From: Oasisia sp. SBJ-2009
Taxonomy: Eukaryota > Annelida > Polychaeta > Sabellida > Siboglinidae
Assembly (NCBI GenBank): GCA_964017155.1
Contig: OZ024854.1
Span: 67,699,254-67,763,253 of the forward strand
Reading direction: 5' to 3'
DNA length: 64,000 nt
The translations under genes were made by a program, and so were the position numbers. Within the stretch, counting starts at the first letter, position 1. Every line of letters starts with the position of its first letter. Positions 30,245 to 41,640 of the stretch are shown piece by piece. The notes under the pieces were generated by a model. The model saw only the letters and a program-made list of their open reading frames with translations. It ran no database searches and was not told the origin of the DNA.

Positions 30245-30480
30245 AACGAAGATAGGCGGCATTAATGAGATAGGTTTTTAAACGCCTTTTTATTACCTTT
30301 TAATTTACAACTGGCAGGAATCGAAGTCCACTGAGTTGGTGCAGCAACAGAGTCAGCTCCAGTTGGAGCTTTCACTTTCACCCAAGGGATGTAAAGAGGG
30401 TTACTACTGATTGATTGTAGCTGTCTGGAATTTCTTGCTGGCTTTAGCATATAATTCAGATATGCTGGTTGTGTTGATGA
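30245..30480 (-). pseudogene. LINE C-terminal fragment
   Basis: The minus-strand translation contains YIPWVKVKAPTGADSVAAPT, QWTSIPASCKLKGNKKAFKN and LSH, resembling the R-V-K ... GARSF-VAAP-LWNSLP ... FK-HLK ending of many LINE ORF2 proteins. It is short and isolated. Confidence 0.45.
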
Positions 30481-32152
30481 GAGGGAGGGCCTGATAGGCT
30501 ATTGTACAAATCTTGAAAATCATGTGACAGGCAATGATTTTAGAAGCAGCACTCTCTTTAATTTATTGTTATTTATACGCTTTAATATATGTGTCACTTG
30601 TGTATATAGACACGTGGACTGGATTTGATGTGGTCGTGTGTGTCTCTGTTGAGTGTTGGGGCATTTTTGGACTGGTAATATTTGATCCTGCATTACAAAA
30701 AGACCTTAGGCTTGTCTATAATCGCCCCCCAGCATGACATTACTCGTCACTGTCAACTTTGTCCAACATATTCACCAGCCTACGATGAACTAACAATGCA
30801 GTGTCACTCATAGCTGTAGGGTATATTTAGCATGTACACACATGCCTGTGGCATTGCAACATGTAATCCAAGGACAGGTCTGTGCCATGGTGATGCAACC
30901 AGGAACTCCCTCCCCCCAACCCCCCCCCCCCCCCCCCCCCCCGCCATCTGGCCTCAGTCAGGATTTGATGACCTCACTGTTTCACCCACACCCCTTCCTT
31001 CCACCCCTACTGAGTACTCATGTATATGAGAGTTACCTGAAGCCAGAGGAACTAAACAAAACAGTCCAAGTTGTAAAGCTGGAGACAATAAGATACTGAC
31101 CCTGACTGTCACAGTGTGACGTCTCTGTGTTAGATCACAACTGCCCCACAACTGTGAACTTCTTACAGTTGCCACAGTATCTCCTACTTCACTTGTACAA
31201 CTGCACTAAACACTACGTCTGTGCACTCACTTCCCTGGCTGTTCATATCAGGAGAGCAAACAACATGGGATAAACTGAACATTGACTGGCATGAAGATGA
31301 ACACTTGATAAGGTTACTAGACACTGTCCTATTAGCTCATCTATTTCCATCCTATTGGTGCTTCACTGACTCAGAATGTGTTGTAATAATATCTCACACC
31401 TCAGACGTGTGACTCTGACAGTGACACAAAGGCAGGCTCTGATTTCTGTTTCTATATAGCTGTCCGAGTTTAGGCCGGGAATGTCTCGGAAACCTAAAAC
31501 TCAATTTTCTGTGAGAAAGCTGGAACTGAAATATACGTTTACAATTTAACAGGAATGTTTTGCATTTGTTATTGGTTGTGGGTGGGTGATTGTGTGTGAC
31601 CTGGGAGACTGTAATTGTGAGGTGACTTCATTACAGGGGTGACAGTAACACAACATTCACATGTATGTAGACATGTTATTGTATGTATCGTATGCATTTG
31701 TCACGTATCTGGCTATGTGCATTTGTAATGTAGACTTGTAGGAACTGGGAGGCTTTCACAAATTATATACACGTTATAATTATTTAGTATACGTTTTGAT
31801 ATCATAACTAAGTAAGTGTTGAATACTGTCGCATCTTGTCCTGTAAAGCAAAAAATAACCTGGAAATCCTTGAATATTAGTGATATTTCATTGGTTAAAA
31901 TTCAAGGATCTGAAAGTCTGGGAAATTAGAAAATATATTTCAAAGATTTGAAAACGAAATGGGTGACTTCCATAAGGTCGTGTACTCAGCCTATCCACCA
32001 GGTAGGTTAAGTTGTATATACGAAACAATTATATAATTAACTTTAACATGTCAGTTTGTGTTCAAACATTTAGTTAGTTTTGGTAAAGAGTAAGGACTAT
32101 ACTTAAGGAAAGTATGGATCGTTGTAATGTACATTGCTGTTGTTGTTTGCAG
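30481..32152. other. Non-coding; poly-C run
   Basis: A run of C interrupted only by one A sits at about 30914-30942. There are no confident exons. It may be upstream intron or promoter of the PAK gene. Confidence 0.45.
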
Positions 32153-32384
32153 GTTAACAATAACTAGACGACCTCACAATGTCTAAACTGTCGCGCATGT
32201 TTTCCGGCATAATCCCGGGGAAGAAAGCTAAGAATGACTCGAGCAGAGACGAGGGAACCACGCTGGACATCTCGAGCCCAACTAACGTTGTGCACGAAGT
32301 CCATGTCGGGTTCAACCCAATGACGGGAGAGTTTGAGGGTTTGCCCGGCCCGTGGGAACAATGGCTGTCCCACTCCGACATCAG
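32153..32384 (+). CDS. PAK: PAK alternative first coding exon A (CRIB-A)
   Basis: Acceptor TTTGCAG at 32152, ATG at 32179, donor ATCAG|GTAACA, ending in phase 2. The preceding acceptor implies an upstream untranslated exon. It encodes [16 protein letters not shown], then the [19 protein letters not shown] and [19 protein letters not shown]. The usual CRIB Phe before xHxxHVG is Val here. Confidence 0.82.
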
Positions 32385-35300
32385 GTAACATAACTGTACG
32401 GGGAGGGTGACAGTGTCACTTCCAGGGCTTGGTGTGTGATGATCTGTCAATCTTGCCATCATTTTGACACACTGGCTTGACCCACGTGATTCTGGTGTGA
32501 TTCTCGATGTCATTTGAATAGAGAAACAATCAAGACTATTATTAAGCGAATATATATTTTTATAAATTCTTCATGTGTCTTGGACATGTTTTATTTGATA
32601 AATTCTGTCTTTCTGACTGAGAGCGTTTTGAACAGTTAAACAAGCAAAACGTGTACAGAAATGTTTTCCAAATTTGTTCTTAAATTATGCGTAATATTAC
32701 TTTGGTTTACAACTATAACTTTCAGTGAGTGCTTGACAGTTGTGAAACGGCACATGCCTCTCGTGATCACCATTCATGAGAGGAGTGTTAGTGATTGACA
32801 TGGACAGAATCATCACCACACTCGATTGGAAGTTGGCAGTGGCATCACCCCGTCTGTCATATATATGCTATTTGAGTAATGCCGGATTCTTGCTTTACCT
32901 AGGCGTAGGCAAGTGGAATGGCTGGTTTACTGAAGAAAGTGAAGGGCACACGAAAAAGTGGCAGTTTCGCTGTCAGTAGCCCAGGGGCCGACAATGAGGA
33001 GAAGTCACGACGGCTCGAGATATCGGGACCCACTGATTTCAAACATAATGTCCACGTCGGATTTGACCCCGTCACTGGGTCATTTGTTGGGATCCCAGCA
33101 GCCTGGACTCAGTGGCTTGAGTCTTCACATATCAGGTATGGCTCTACAGTGTTGGCAGCAGTAACAGGCCCTAGAGGGTAAATAGGGTGCAGCAGGGCAA
33201 AATATGTCTATTTTGACAGTACTGAGTGGCCTTAGATGGCAGTTAGGGTGTAGCAGGGTTAAACATTTCCTTTGGGTGTCCATGGATTCTGTTTTTAGCA
33301 TGCTGCCTTTTGAATCTATTATTCGGTATAATTATTATTGGAGTAGTATGTTTTTAGTTCTATTAACACATTGGTAGTATACATCATCACACTAACTGCT
33401 TGGGTACAGTTATCTATGCACCTTGGTTGGAACAAGGGTAGAAATATTCTAACTTCACTTCACTAATACAAACCTAACATACAGAACTCGTTAGAAGCGT
33501 TGTATTTATTGTCAGATTGCACCACTGTAATGCACATTTGTCTATACTAACCTTTAATCCTTAGTTGTTATTTTTAAACATAACACTTATTACTCCACAG
33601 TGACACCTTGTGCTGCACTCTAGTGGCTGCTGCCAGAACTGTATCTGCCATAACCTGCAGTTTAGTCGGTGGTGGTTTTATGTTTTTGCAGTCAAACAGG
33701 CATTGATCGTATTATTGTGGGTATTTCTTACCATTCTTGGCCAATGCACTTCAGCATTTTACTTCTAAAGCTTCTGTTGTAAAATGTTCACAAAGTTATT
33801 TCAAATCAACATCTGATGTTTGAGCTAAAATCGCTGTCCTTATACGGGATAAATAAAAAATGCCTGTTTGACTTGAGTGTTATATTTGTTGTTATTCACA
33901 GTTATTTGTTGTTATCCTTGTGGTTATTTTACATGATATGAACTTTTGTTTCCATTTCCAGGCAGCCTTTTATCTTTCTGATATTATTTACTAACCTGGG
34001 AGTGGGTTAGTTCCTAAATATCTATATTTTTTCAAGACAAGTGAAATGACACACGCCTCTAGTGTTCCTTTAAATGTTAAAAATCTCCTCAAGTCGAGAG
34101 ATCTTCCCATTATCAGTCTATTTTCAGTCCTCTTGATCTCCCACTTTATAAAGTAATATTTCCTCCTGGAACAAGTACACAGTGTACACTGCCACAAGAA
34201 AGATCTCTAAAACACATTTGGGTGATTAATATGTTGTAATAAATGTGGGTCATGCTTTTCCAATTGGGCAACTCCCTGTAGTGACAGCATACACTGTTGT
34301 GATGAAACCTGCACTCACTGACTCACTCACACTTGATGCTACAGTTTCACAGCCTACGAACTATCCTACATACTGTCTTAATTGTCAATGCAGTTAGTAT
34401 TGTCTTGTCTTTCAGAACTCCAGTTGAATGAAGGATTATTTCATTGCTCAATTGTTTTTATTTCCAGCTGATAATAACTGATTTATAATGCCTCATAGAA
34501 ATATACATGACAGGAAACCATCCCATTAAACTATATGGATATTCTCGCAGAACACAATGAAAAAATAAAAGATCACCTCCATGAGAATAATCCACCTAAA
34601 TGCAAAAGAAAAAATTGAACAATTTTTAACTATTATAATAATTTATATTTGTCATTCCTCTCAAAGAGTAACTTTGCCTAGGATTGTTCCTTTGATGTGC
34701 AACTATGAGGCATTACACTGTATTTATAAATGTGTATTAGCACCTGCTACATGTGTGCATAAAGTGATGTGTTGCTGCATTACATTTAATACAATCCAGT
34801 GTTTGTTTTTACAGTGCATGTTTATTTTCACCCAAAGCCGTGTGAAAACTGGTTCACTGTGAATAACAAACTGAAAAGAATGACTATTGAAGGATAATAT
34901 TGTAATAGTCTATTACATCTGTCACATTTCCCTATTTAAAAAACACCATCTACAATTTACAGTACAATAAAATCTAATTGTTATTACTTACTTTTAAGTT
35001 TGTACATTGCCATGTAAAGCTTTTCTAAATGACATCCCTGCTTCCATATCACTTTTCCGTAAAATGTAACAGTAACTTTCATTTAACATTGGCAACAGTG
35101 CAGTGCCACCCTAGTAGTGTGAAGTGCCACCTTAGTAGCATGAAGTGCCACCCTAGTAGTGCTCTGTGTGAACCATGACCCGGGTTGCTTCCACAGCAAG
35201 AAGGAGCAGACCCAGAACCCGAATGCGGTGCTGAGTGCCCTGAAGGCGTACGACCGGTCGATCCGCTACAAGGGCAAGAACAAGTTCATGGCGGCCGAAT

Positions 35301-38300
35301 CCCTGGAGGACATCACGGAGAGTGGCTCCGAGTCCCGCGGCTCCAGCACCGGAGACACCAGCTCCCCGGAGTCACCGCTCCAGGAGCCGGAGAAGGCCCC
35401 CACCAGCCCTTCTGAGAGGCCCCCTATGCCCCCGCCAATCCCAGAGAAAAAGGTGAATCCCCTCACTGTTGCTGTCAGAACAGAGAGTTCAGTCGTGTTT
35501 TGGTGAATATTATATATGATTCATCATTAAAAACAACAGCTTCGAAACCAAATTTTAGTGATAACAATATTGTAGTGGAGAAAGTTGTAATATTTTAATT
35601 GGGCAAGAGTGTCTTTAAAGGGAATATTTTTTACTGACTACCCAGATATATTTTAGCAAAGCAGAAACAACTTCTGGATTTACTAGTTAAAAATCACCAT
35701 ATTCTCACTAAAATCTCCGAATAACAAATTTGGATGATTCTGGTGAAGGTCAATACTCTGTCATCACAGCTCTGGACCGGGAACATTTAAAGATGTACTT
35801 AGAAGGCCCCAGTGTATTTGCGCTTTTACTTTCTGTTTGCCAGTGATAATGCAACTGTTCATAACATCTAGACAATCTTTACAAAACATGTTACTGTCAT
35901 GATCTTTCATGTCGACGGTGACATAACATTAAGCTAATTTTATAACATCAAGATTAAACTAAAGATTGTTGTGTCCAGTCTAGTGGTCAGAACGGAGACT
36001 TGTCCAAGAACATGGGCAAGATGAAGTTGGAACCTCCAGCAGGCAAGAAGAAACCACCACTGAGACCAAAGACTGTGAAGAAGATGACAGACGATGAAAT
36101 CATGACAGCCTTGAGTGCGTACCTTCCATATAGGTCTTTATCATGACAGCCTTGAGTGCGTACCTTCCATATAGGTCTTTATCATGACAGCCTTGAGTGC
36201 GTACCTTCCATATAGGTCTTTATCATGACAGCCTTGAGTGCGTACCTTCCATATAGGTCTTTATCATGACAGCCTTGAGTGCGTACCTTCCGTATAGGTC
36301 TTAATCATGACAGTGTTGAGTGCGTACCTTCCGTATAGGTCTTTATCATGACAGTGTTGAGTGCGTACCTTCCGTATAGGTCTTTATCATGACAGTGTTG
36401 AGTGCGTACCTTCCGTATAGGTCTTTATCATGACAGTGTTGAGTGCGTACCTTCCATATAGGTCTTTATCATGACAGTGTTGAGTGCGTACCTTCCGTAT
36501 AGGTCTTTATCATGACAGCCTTGAGTGCGTACCTTCCGTATAGGTCTTTATCATGACAGTGTTGAGTGCGTACCTTCCGTATAGGTCTTTATCATGACAG
36601 TGTTGAGTGCGTACCTTCCGTATAGGTCTTTATCATGACAGTGTTGAGTGCGTACCTTCCGTATAGGTCTTTATCATGACAGTGTTGAGTGCGTACCTTC
36701 CGTATAGGTCTTTATCATGACAGTGTTGAGTGCGTACCTTCCATATAGGTCTTTATCATGACAGTGTTGAGTGCGTACCTTCCGTATAGGTCTTTATCAT
36801 GACAGCCTTGAGTGCGTACCTTCCGTATAGGTCTTTATCATGACAGTGTTGAGTGCGTACCTTCCGTATAGGTCTTTATCATGACAGTGTTGAGTGCGTA
36901 CCTTCCGTATAGGTCTTTATCATGACAGCCTTGAGTGCGTACCTTCCGTATAGGTCTTTATCATGACAGTGTTGAGTGCGTACCTTCCGTATAGGTCTTT
37001 ATCATGACAGTGTTGAGTGCGTACCTTCTATGTAGGTCTTAATCATGAGTGTAGGGTTGAACACCAGCCCTTACAGTTTCTGTCTGAAGTTTCTGCTAAA
37101 CATAGTTTGGCATTTCAGGTAATTACTTTCATAAAAACTAGAGCATAATTTCTTGTAGAGCAGCTGCGCCTACAGTGTATGAACAGAACTGGTCCTGTGA
37201 TACTAAATAACCCACATGATCCAACCATTGTTAACGACAGTCAAGTTTGACTAACATTTATGATATCACAGTTAGTTTAATTGTCTAGTAGTTGTGTCAT
37301 GATTCTCAAATCCGTATCTTATAACAAACACACCAAGCATTTTCCGCAGAGGTCAGAAGTGTCCATCTTGGAATCCAGAACTCAACCTCAGTTTATGCAC
37401 CCTTCATCAGTGTCATTGTGTGCTGTCATCTGTTGTCATAATTACTGCGACCATGTGCCAGTCATGTGCATGGTCACATGACGACACAGGGTAGCATGCT
37501 CAGCAACACAGAGGAAGGCACGTGTCAGTATCTCTGTTAAGCAAGAACATGTGCTAGTTAAGTCTATGAATAAAACTTTCTGAGAACGAGCCATGTTTTG
37601 CGTCGCATATAGCAATGTTATGTTGATGGTTTCAGAGAAAGTCGTTTCACACAATGACCCAGAGAAGAAGTACGACATTGGCAAGTCAATCGGGTCTGGG
37701 TAAGTGTCACTCATTCATGTACATGAACATTGTACATGAACACTGGACATATTGGAACACTCTGTTACACATTGTACATGAACACGTTGATGTAAACTGT
37801 TACACATTGTACATGGACACATCGGTGTACTGTGTTACACATTGTACATGATACATTGGTATACTCTGTTACACATTGTACATGGACACATTGGTGTTCT
37901 ATGATATATTGGTGTACAATGTTACACATTGTACATGGGCATATTGGTGTACTCTACTACACATTGTAACACGAACACATTAGTGTGTTGTACTCATATT
38001 CCTTCAGTGCATCGGGCAACGTGTGTAGATGTTTCTAATGTCCCCTCTATCCTCCAGTGTGTCGGGCAATGTGTGTAGATGTGACATGTCTCTAATGTCC
38101 CTTCTATCCCTTCAGTGCATCGGGCAATGTGTGTAGATGTCTCTAATGTCCCCTCTATCCTCCAGTGTGTCGGGCAACGTATGTAGATGTCTCTAATGTC
38201 CCCTCTATCCTCCAGTGTGTCGGGCAACGTGTGTAGATGTCTCTAATGTCCCCTCTATCCTTCAGTGCGTCGGGCAACGTGTGTAGATGTCTCTAATGTC

Positions 38301-39961
38301 GCCTCTATCCCTCCAGTGCGTCGGGCAACGTGTGTAGATGTCTCTAATGTCCCCTCTATCCCTCCAGTGCGTCGGGCAACGTGTGTAGATGTCTCTAATG
38401 TCCCCTCTATCCCTCCAGTGCGTCGGGCAACGTGTGTAGATGTCTCTAATGTCCCCTCTATCCCTCCAGTGCGTCGGGCAACGTGTGTAGATGTCTCTAA
38501 TGTCCCCTCTATCCCTCCAGTGCGTCGGGCAACGTGTGCCTGGCGAAGGAGACTGAGACAGGGAAGAGTGTCGCCATCAAGATGATGGACCTGGAGAAGC
38601 AGCCGAAGAAGGAACTGATCGTGACGGAGATTGAAGTGATGAAGGACTACCAGCATCCCGCCATCGTCAACTACGTGGAGAGCTACCTGGTGACGAAGCA
38701 GACCCAGTTCCTGTGGGTCGTCATGGAGTACCTGGAGGGTGGCGCCCTCACCGACGTGGTCACGGAGACGGTGCTGAGCGAGGCGCAGATCGCGGGCATC
38801 TGCCAGGAGTGTCTGCGGGCGCTGGAGTTCTTGCACGCCCGCGACATAATCCACCGCGACATCAAGAGTGACAACGTCCTGCTCGGCATGAAGGGGGAGG
38901 TGAAGCTCACAGACTTTGGCTTCTGTGCCCAGATCACTCCCGAGCGCGACCGACGCTGCACAATGGTCGGAACGCCCTACTGGATGGCTCCAGAGGTCGT
39001 CACTAGGTGGGTGCAGGGGTCAATGCTGTGTTGTCATGGTGACCATTTTGTTATGGTTGTCTTGCTTAAGGTGTATGTACATTGGTTTGCACGGGACATG
39101 AATGTCTTGAAATGAAGCTACCCCAAAGTAATGTGTACAGTGAGGTCAAACGGCAGTGTTTGTTTTGTTTTAATAAAGTAGATACGTCTTTATGATGAAA
39201 AACTGCAACTTTGGGCACTGTTGATAATTTGGAAAGGTCAGTTTGCAGTATCCATTACCAGTGCACATCATACTGGCAACATAGAACACAAAAATTAGTA
39301 AGTCATAATATCTTGTCGTCTATATTGTTCTGAACATTATGTATCATGTAGTTGGAACTTGATACCATTTTTATCACTTAATATTACAAATCTGATACCA
39401 TTTGCTGATGCAATCGTTTTTTATCATTGACAGAGTCAATTAATTACTTAACGAAATAGTCGGTTGTACGGGCCTGACAATGTTCTGTATGAATTTGTGC
39501 TGTTTTAATACTGACAACTATGATCATTTGTTTGAACTTTGAGCTGATATGTAATGGTGGATTTATTATGTTTAAATCTAGTTAGTAGATTGTACAAAAC
39601 CACCCGTTTGTAAAGGAGAATTGTTGTTGACTGTTCCAGGAAGAGCTACAGTTACAAGGTGGACATCTGGAGCCTGGGGATTATGGTGATTGAGATGATC
39701 GCTGGGGAACCGCCCTACCTGAACGAGACACCCCTGCGCGCCCTCTACCTAATCGCCACCAATGGCAAGCCGGACGTCAAGGACTGGTCCAAGTTGTCAA
39801 AAGAGCTGCAAAGTTTCCTCGACAAGTGTCTTGAAGTTGACGTCGACAAGCGCGCGTCAGCGTCCGAGCTACTCAAACATCCATTCCTGAAGAAGGCCGA
39901 CAATCTGACCGGTCTGTCCCAAAACATCATCGCTGCCCGCGAGTCACTTGGACACTCATAG
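32179..39961 (+). CDS. PAK: Group I p21-activated serine/threonine kinase (PAK)
   Basis: Join of 32179-32384 (or, alternatively, 32918-33135), 35197-35452, 35979-36114, 37636-37699, 38521-39006 and 39640-39961. The sum is 1470 nt (489 aa) with the first start and 1482 nt (493 aa) with the second, and both stay in frame. PAKs are effectors of Cdc42/Rac that phosphorylate cytoskeletal and MAPK-pathway targets. Visible: CRIB motif, an autoinhibitory-like follow-on with [14 protein letters not shown] (group I type), a Pro/Ser-rich linker, then the kinase domain with GSGASGNV loop, VAIK lysine, HRDIKSDN catalytic loop, [15 protein letters not shown] activation segment, and an end near LGHS. The N-terminus is shorter than vertebrate PAK1, and no clear Nck- or PIX-binding motif was seen. 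Invertebrate short group I PAKs are the nearest comparison. Confidence 0.9.
32385..32902. other. Spacer between the two alternative first exons
   Basis: About 520 bp, no element recognised. It could hold a promoter for exon B. Confidence 0.4.
32903..33135 (+). CDS. PAK: PAK alternative first coding exon B (CRIB-B)
   Basis: ATG at 32918 after an acceptor-like TTTACCTAG, donor ATCAG|GTATGG, ending in phase 2 like exon A. It encodes [17 protein letters not shown], the [19 protein letters not shown] (canonical Phe kept) and [19 protein letters not shown]. Joining exon A to this exon's acceptor would hit TGA after ten codons (ending EWLVY), so the two are mutually exclusive starts. Confidence 0.78.
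33136..35196. other. PAK intron
   Basis: AT-rich, no exon seen. At its 3' end, 35098-35160, three imperfect 22-bp tandem copies of AAGTGCCACCCTAGTAG lie within 100 bp of the next acceptor. Confidence 0.55.
35197..35452 (+). CDS. PAK: PAK exon 3: post-CRIB inhibitory segment and Ser/Pro linker
   Basis: Acceptor TTCCACAG, donor AAAAAG|GTGAAT, phase 2 to phase 0. It encodes [20 protein letters not shown] (matching the group I autoinhibitory region), [20 protein letters not shown], and an acidic Ser/Pro-rich linker with [12 protein letters not shown], a possible SH3-binding stretch. Confidence 0.85.
35979..36114 (+). CDS. PAK: PAK exon 4: basic linker
   Basis: Acceptor TGTCCAG, donor TTGA|GTGCGT, phase 0 to phase 1. 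It encodes [20 protein letters not shown], where MTDDEI aligns with the MSDEEI that precedes PAK kinase domains. A second in-frame AG at 35990 would drop four codons. Its last 16 nt and the donor are the seed of the 41-bp array that follows. Confidence 0.82.
36102..37044 (+). repeat. 41-bp minisatellite made of the PAK exon-4 5' splice site, 23 copies
   Basis: Units start every 41 bp from 36102 to 37004. Each holds the last 13-16 exonic bases (ATGACAGCCTTGA or ATGACAGTGTTGA), the donor GTGCGTACC, 25 bp of intron and a TATAG|GTC acceptor-like site. The first unit is the real exon end. Variants alternate CAGCC/CAGTG and CCATA/CCGTA. Confidence 0.95.
37045..37635. other. PAK intron remainder
   Basis: Unique non-coding sequence between the donor array and exon 5. 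Confidence 0.55.
37636..37699 (+). CDS. PAK: PAK exon 5: start of kinase domain
   Basis: 64 nt, acceptor GTTTCAG, donor TCTGG|GTAAGT, phase 1 to phase 2. It encodes [20 protein letters not shown], the lead-in to the kinase and the first half of the glycine loop. It lies between the two splice-site arrays. Confidence 0.85.
37720..37999 (+). repeat. Degenerate minisatellite of about 45-50 bp
   Basis: Repeats of GTTACACATTGTACATG followed by GACACATTGGTGTACT-like sequence, six or so imperfect copies. It is in the PAK intron immediately before the acceptor array. Confidence 0.75.
38000..38520 (+). repeat. 50-51-bp minisatellite made of the PAK exon-6 3' splice site, 10 decoys plus the real site
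   Basis: Each unit has a polypyrimidine tract (CCCCTCTATCCCTCCAG or TTCAG) followed by TGCGTCGGGCAACGTGTG, the first 18 bases of exon 6, then TAGATGTCTCTAATGT. Decoy exon starts are at 38008, 38058, 38116, 38166, 38216, 38266, 38317, 38368, 38419 and 38470; the real exon starts at 38521. The five nearest the exon are almost identical 50-51-bp units; distal ones are 50-58 bp and more diverged. Confidence 0.95.
38521..39006 (+). CDS. PAK: PAK exon 6: kinase N-lobe to activation segment
   Basis: 486 nt, acceptor CCTCCAG, donor ACTAG|GTGGGT, phase 2 to phase 2. It encodes [73 protein letters not shown] and [14 protein letters not shown]. All catalytic residues are present. Codon use is G/C-rich at third positions, unlike the flanking introns. 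Confidence 0.93.
39007..39639. other. PAK intron
   Basis: 633 bp, no feature seen. Confidence 0.6.
39640..39961 (+). CDS. PAK: PAK exon 7: kinase C-lobe and stop
   Basis: Acceptor GTTCCAG, stop TAG at 39959. It encodes [57 protein letters not shown] and ends ESLGHS. This is the standard PAK C-lobe. Confidence 0.93.
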
Positions 39962-41640
39962 TCAGCAGCCAGAGACTCAGTTCATCCAAATGGTCTTCAC
40001 TTCAACTGTCGACAGTAGATCGGCAGTTATTGGTCCATGAAAGTTTAATATTCACACTGCCATGGCAAGCACAAGCTGTAGACGTGTGAGGCTGACTTGA
40101 TTCTGCAGGACACAGTCTGTCCAACATGGACCTACTCAGCCACTGTACAGGATGTCATGTGCATCTGTCATAATGCAGTGCTTGTGGGTGAAAATGTGTT
40201 CCGACTAAGGCGTCATCAGAGTGCTGTGTTGTCAGCGACTGTTGGGAAACATTTTTTAAACATGAAATGATGTCCCACTTTGTCAGTAGTATCACTGGAA
40301 GGTGTCGATGCCCGTTTAGCTTAAATCACAGTGTCTTTTAACTGGTATGAATAATAAGATCCTGCATGAAGGCGGTAATAATTTATGTAGGTCTCTCTAC
40401 AAGACTTGTTGAATATATATGACAGAAGAACACACACGTAAAACCTTCACAATTCATACCACAGTTTAAATGTTTGTAGAAACCTAAGTTCTTATTAATA
40501 AGAACAGATCCAAAATTATTTACTTGTACATTTAGTAGAGCTACCTATACACGTCCTAGACAACACATGTTTGACCCTTGCACGTCTATTGTTATAATTT
40601 TGATATATGTACAGAGTGAATTGTTTACATAACATAATGAGCTGCACAGGCGGACAACACTGTACTGTAGACATAAATCAGATGTGATGTTGCACTGTGC
40701 TGTAGTGCCACATAACTACATCACAAATGTGCTTGAATTTGTAGCAGAAAGTCGACTTACCATTATATATATCTGTGAGAGTATCAGTGCTGGTTGTCAT
40801 GGTTTATAATGTGACTGAATTTAGCCACATTTAAGGCTGAGGTGTTTTGTAAATGAAATAGATATAATTTTATTGACCAGTAGTGTCCAGACAGTAGTGT
40901 CCAGACACACAGTTCCATGTCCAGCTGGTGTTCCATTCTTCATTGGCTTGTCCTACTGTATTCCAGTATTGGAAAGCTGCTAGGATCTGTTTGTTATGAC
41001 ATATTTTGTGTAATTATGAAAGCCAAAATGCAAGTATTGTAACACCAGCCATGGTAATTACATTTGATACTATGTATATTAGTTTATGGGAGATGTACCG
41101 TTATTTTCATGTTCATTGAACTTTATGAACATATATATAATATATTCTATATTTATGTACATTTTCTGAGGTACATTTTAACAAGATATTAGTATATTTC
41201 AAGTGAACTTGCACCAGCCATCACAGCTACTGTAGCGTCCTAATAATGTGTAGAAAATGATTTCTTAGAAATTCATACTAGGAATTAACAAGTGACAATG
41301 CACGGATTAATGCATATCAGGTCTGATGTCTTATTTGCTTATGTTGGACTGGTGGATGGTACGATGATGACATGTGATTGTAGTTGTATGATGTAATAAC
41401 AGAATACATGATTAGCCAAGTAGCAGATGTCTTGCCATGAACAACATTCACGCTCGTGTTAAAATGAAATCTGTGATTCTTTAAGTTCTTAAATCATGCT
41501 TCTGATAACACTGCTCGTTAACATTGCATTTTGTATCTGACCAGCTTCATTACAAATATGAAAACAGCTTTTTATTGACTTTGTTCTTTCCAGTGTAGTC
41601 GTTTCTGTTGTGGGATTAAACCATTTTGTTCAGTGGTATT
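39962..41640 (+). terminator. PAK 3' UTR and candidate poly(A) site
   Basis: Long AT-rich tract without ORFs. ATTAAA at 41615-41620 followed by a GT-rich stretch is the best candidate polyadenylation signal seen. Confidence 0.35.

Noticed and set aside
30832..31099. Proline-rich ORFs
   Set aside because: Caused by a homopolymer C run; no start context or homology.
38255..38585. Repeat protein of [17 protein letters not shown] units
   Set aside because: The frame is the intronic splice-acceptor array read in the wrong frame; the PAK exon begins at 38521 in another frame.
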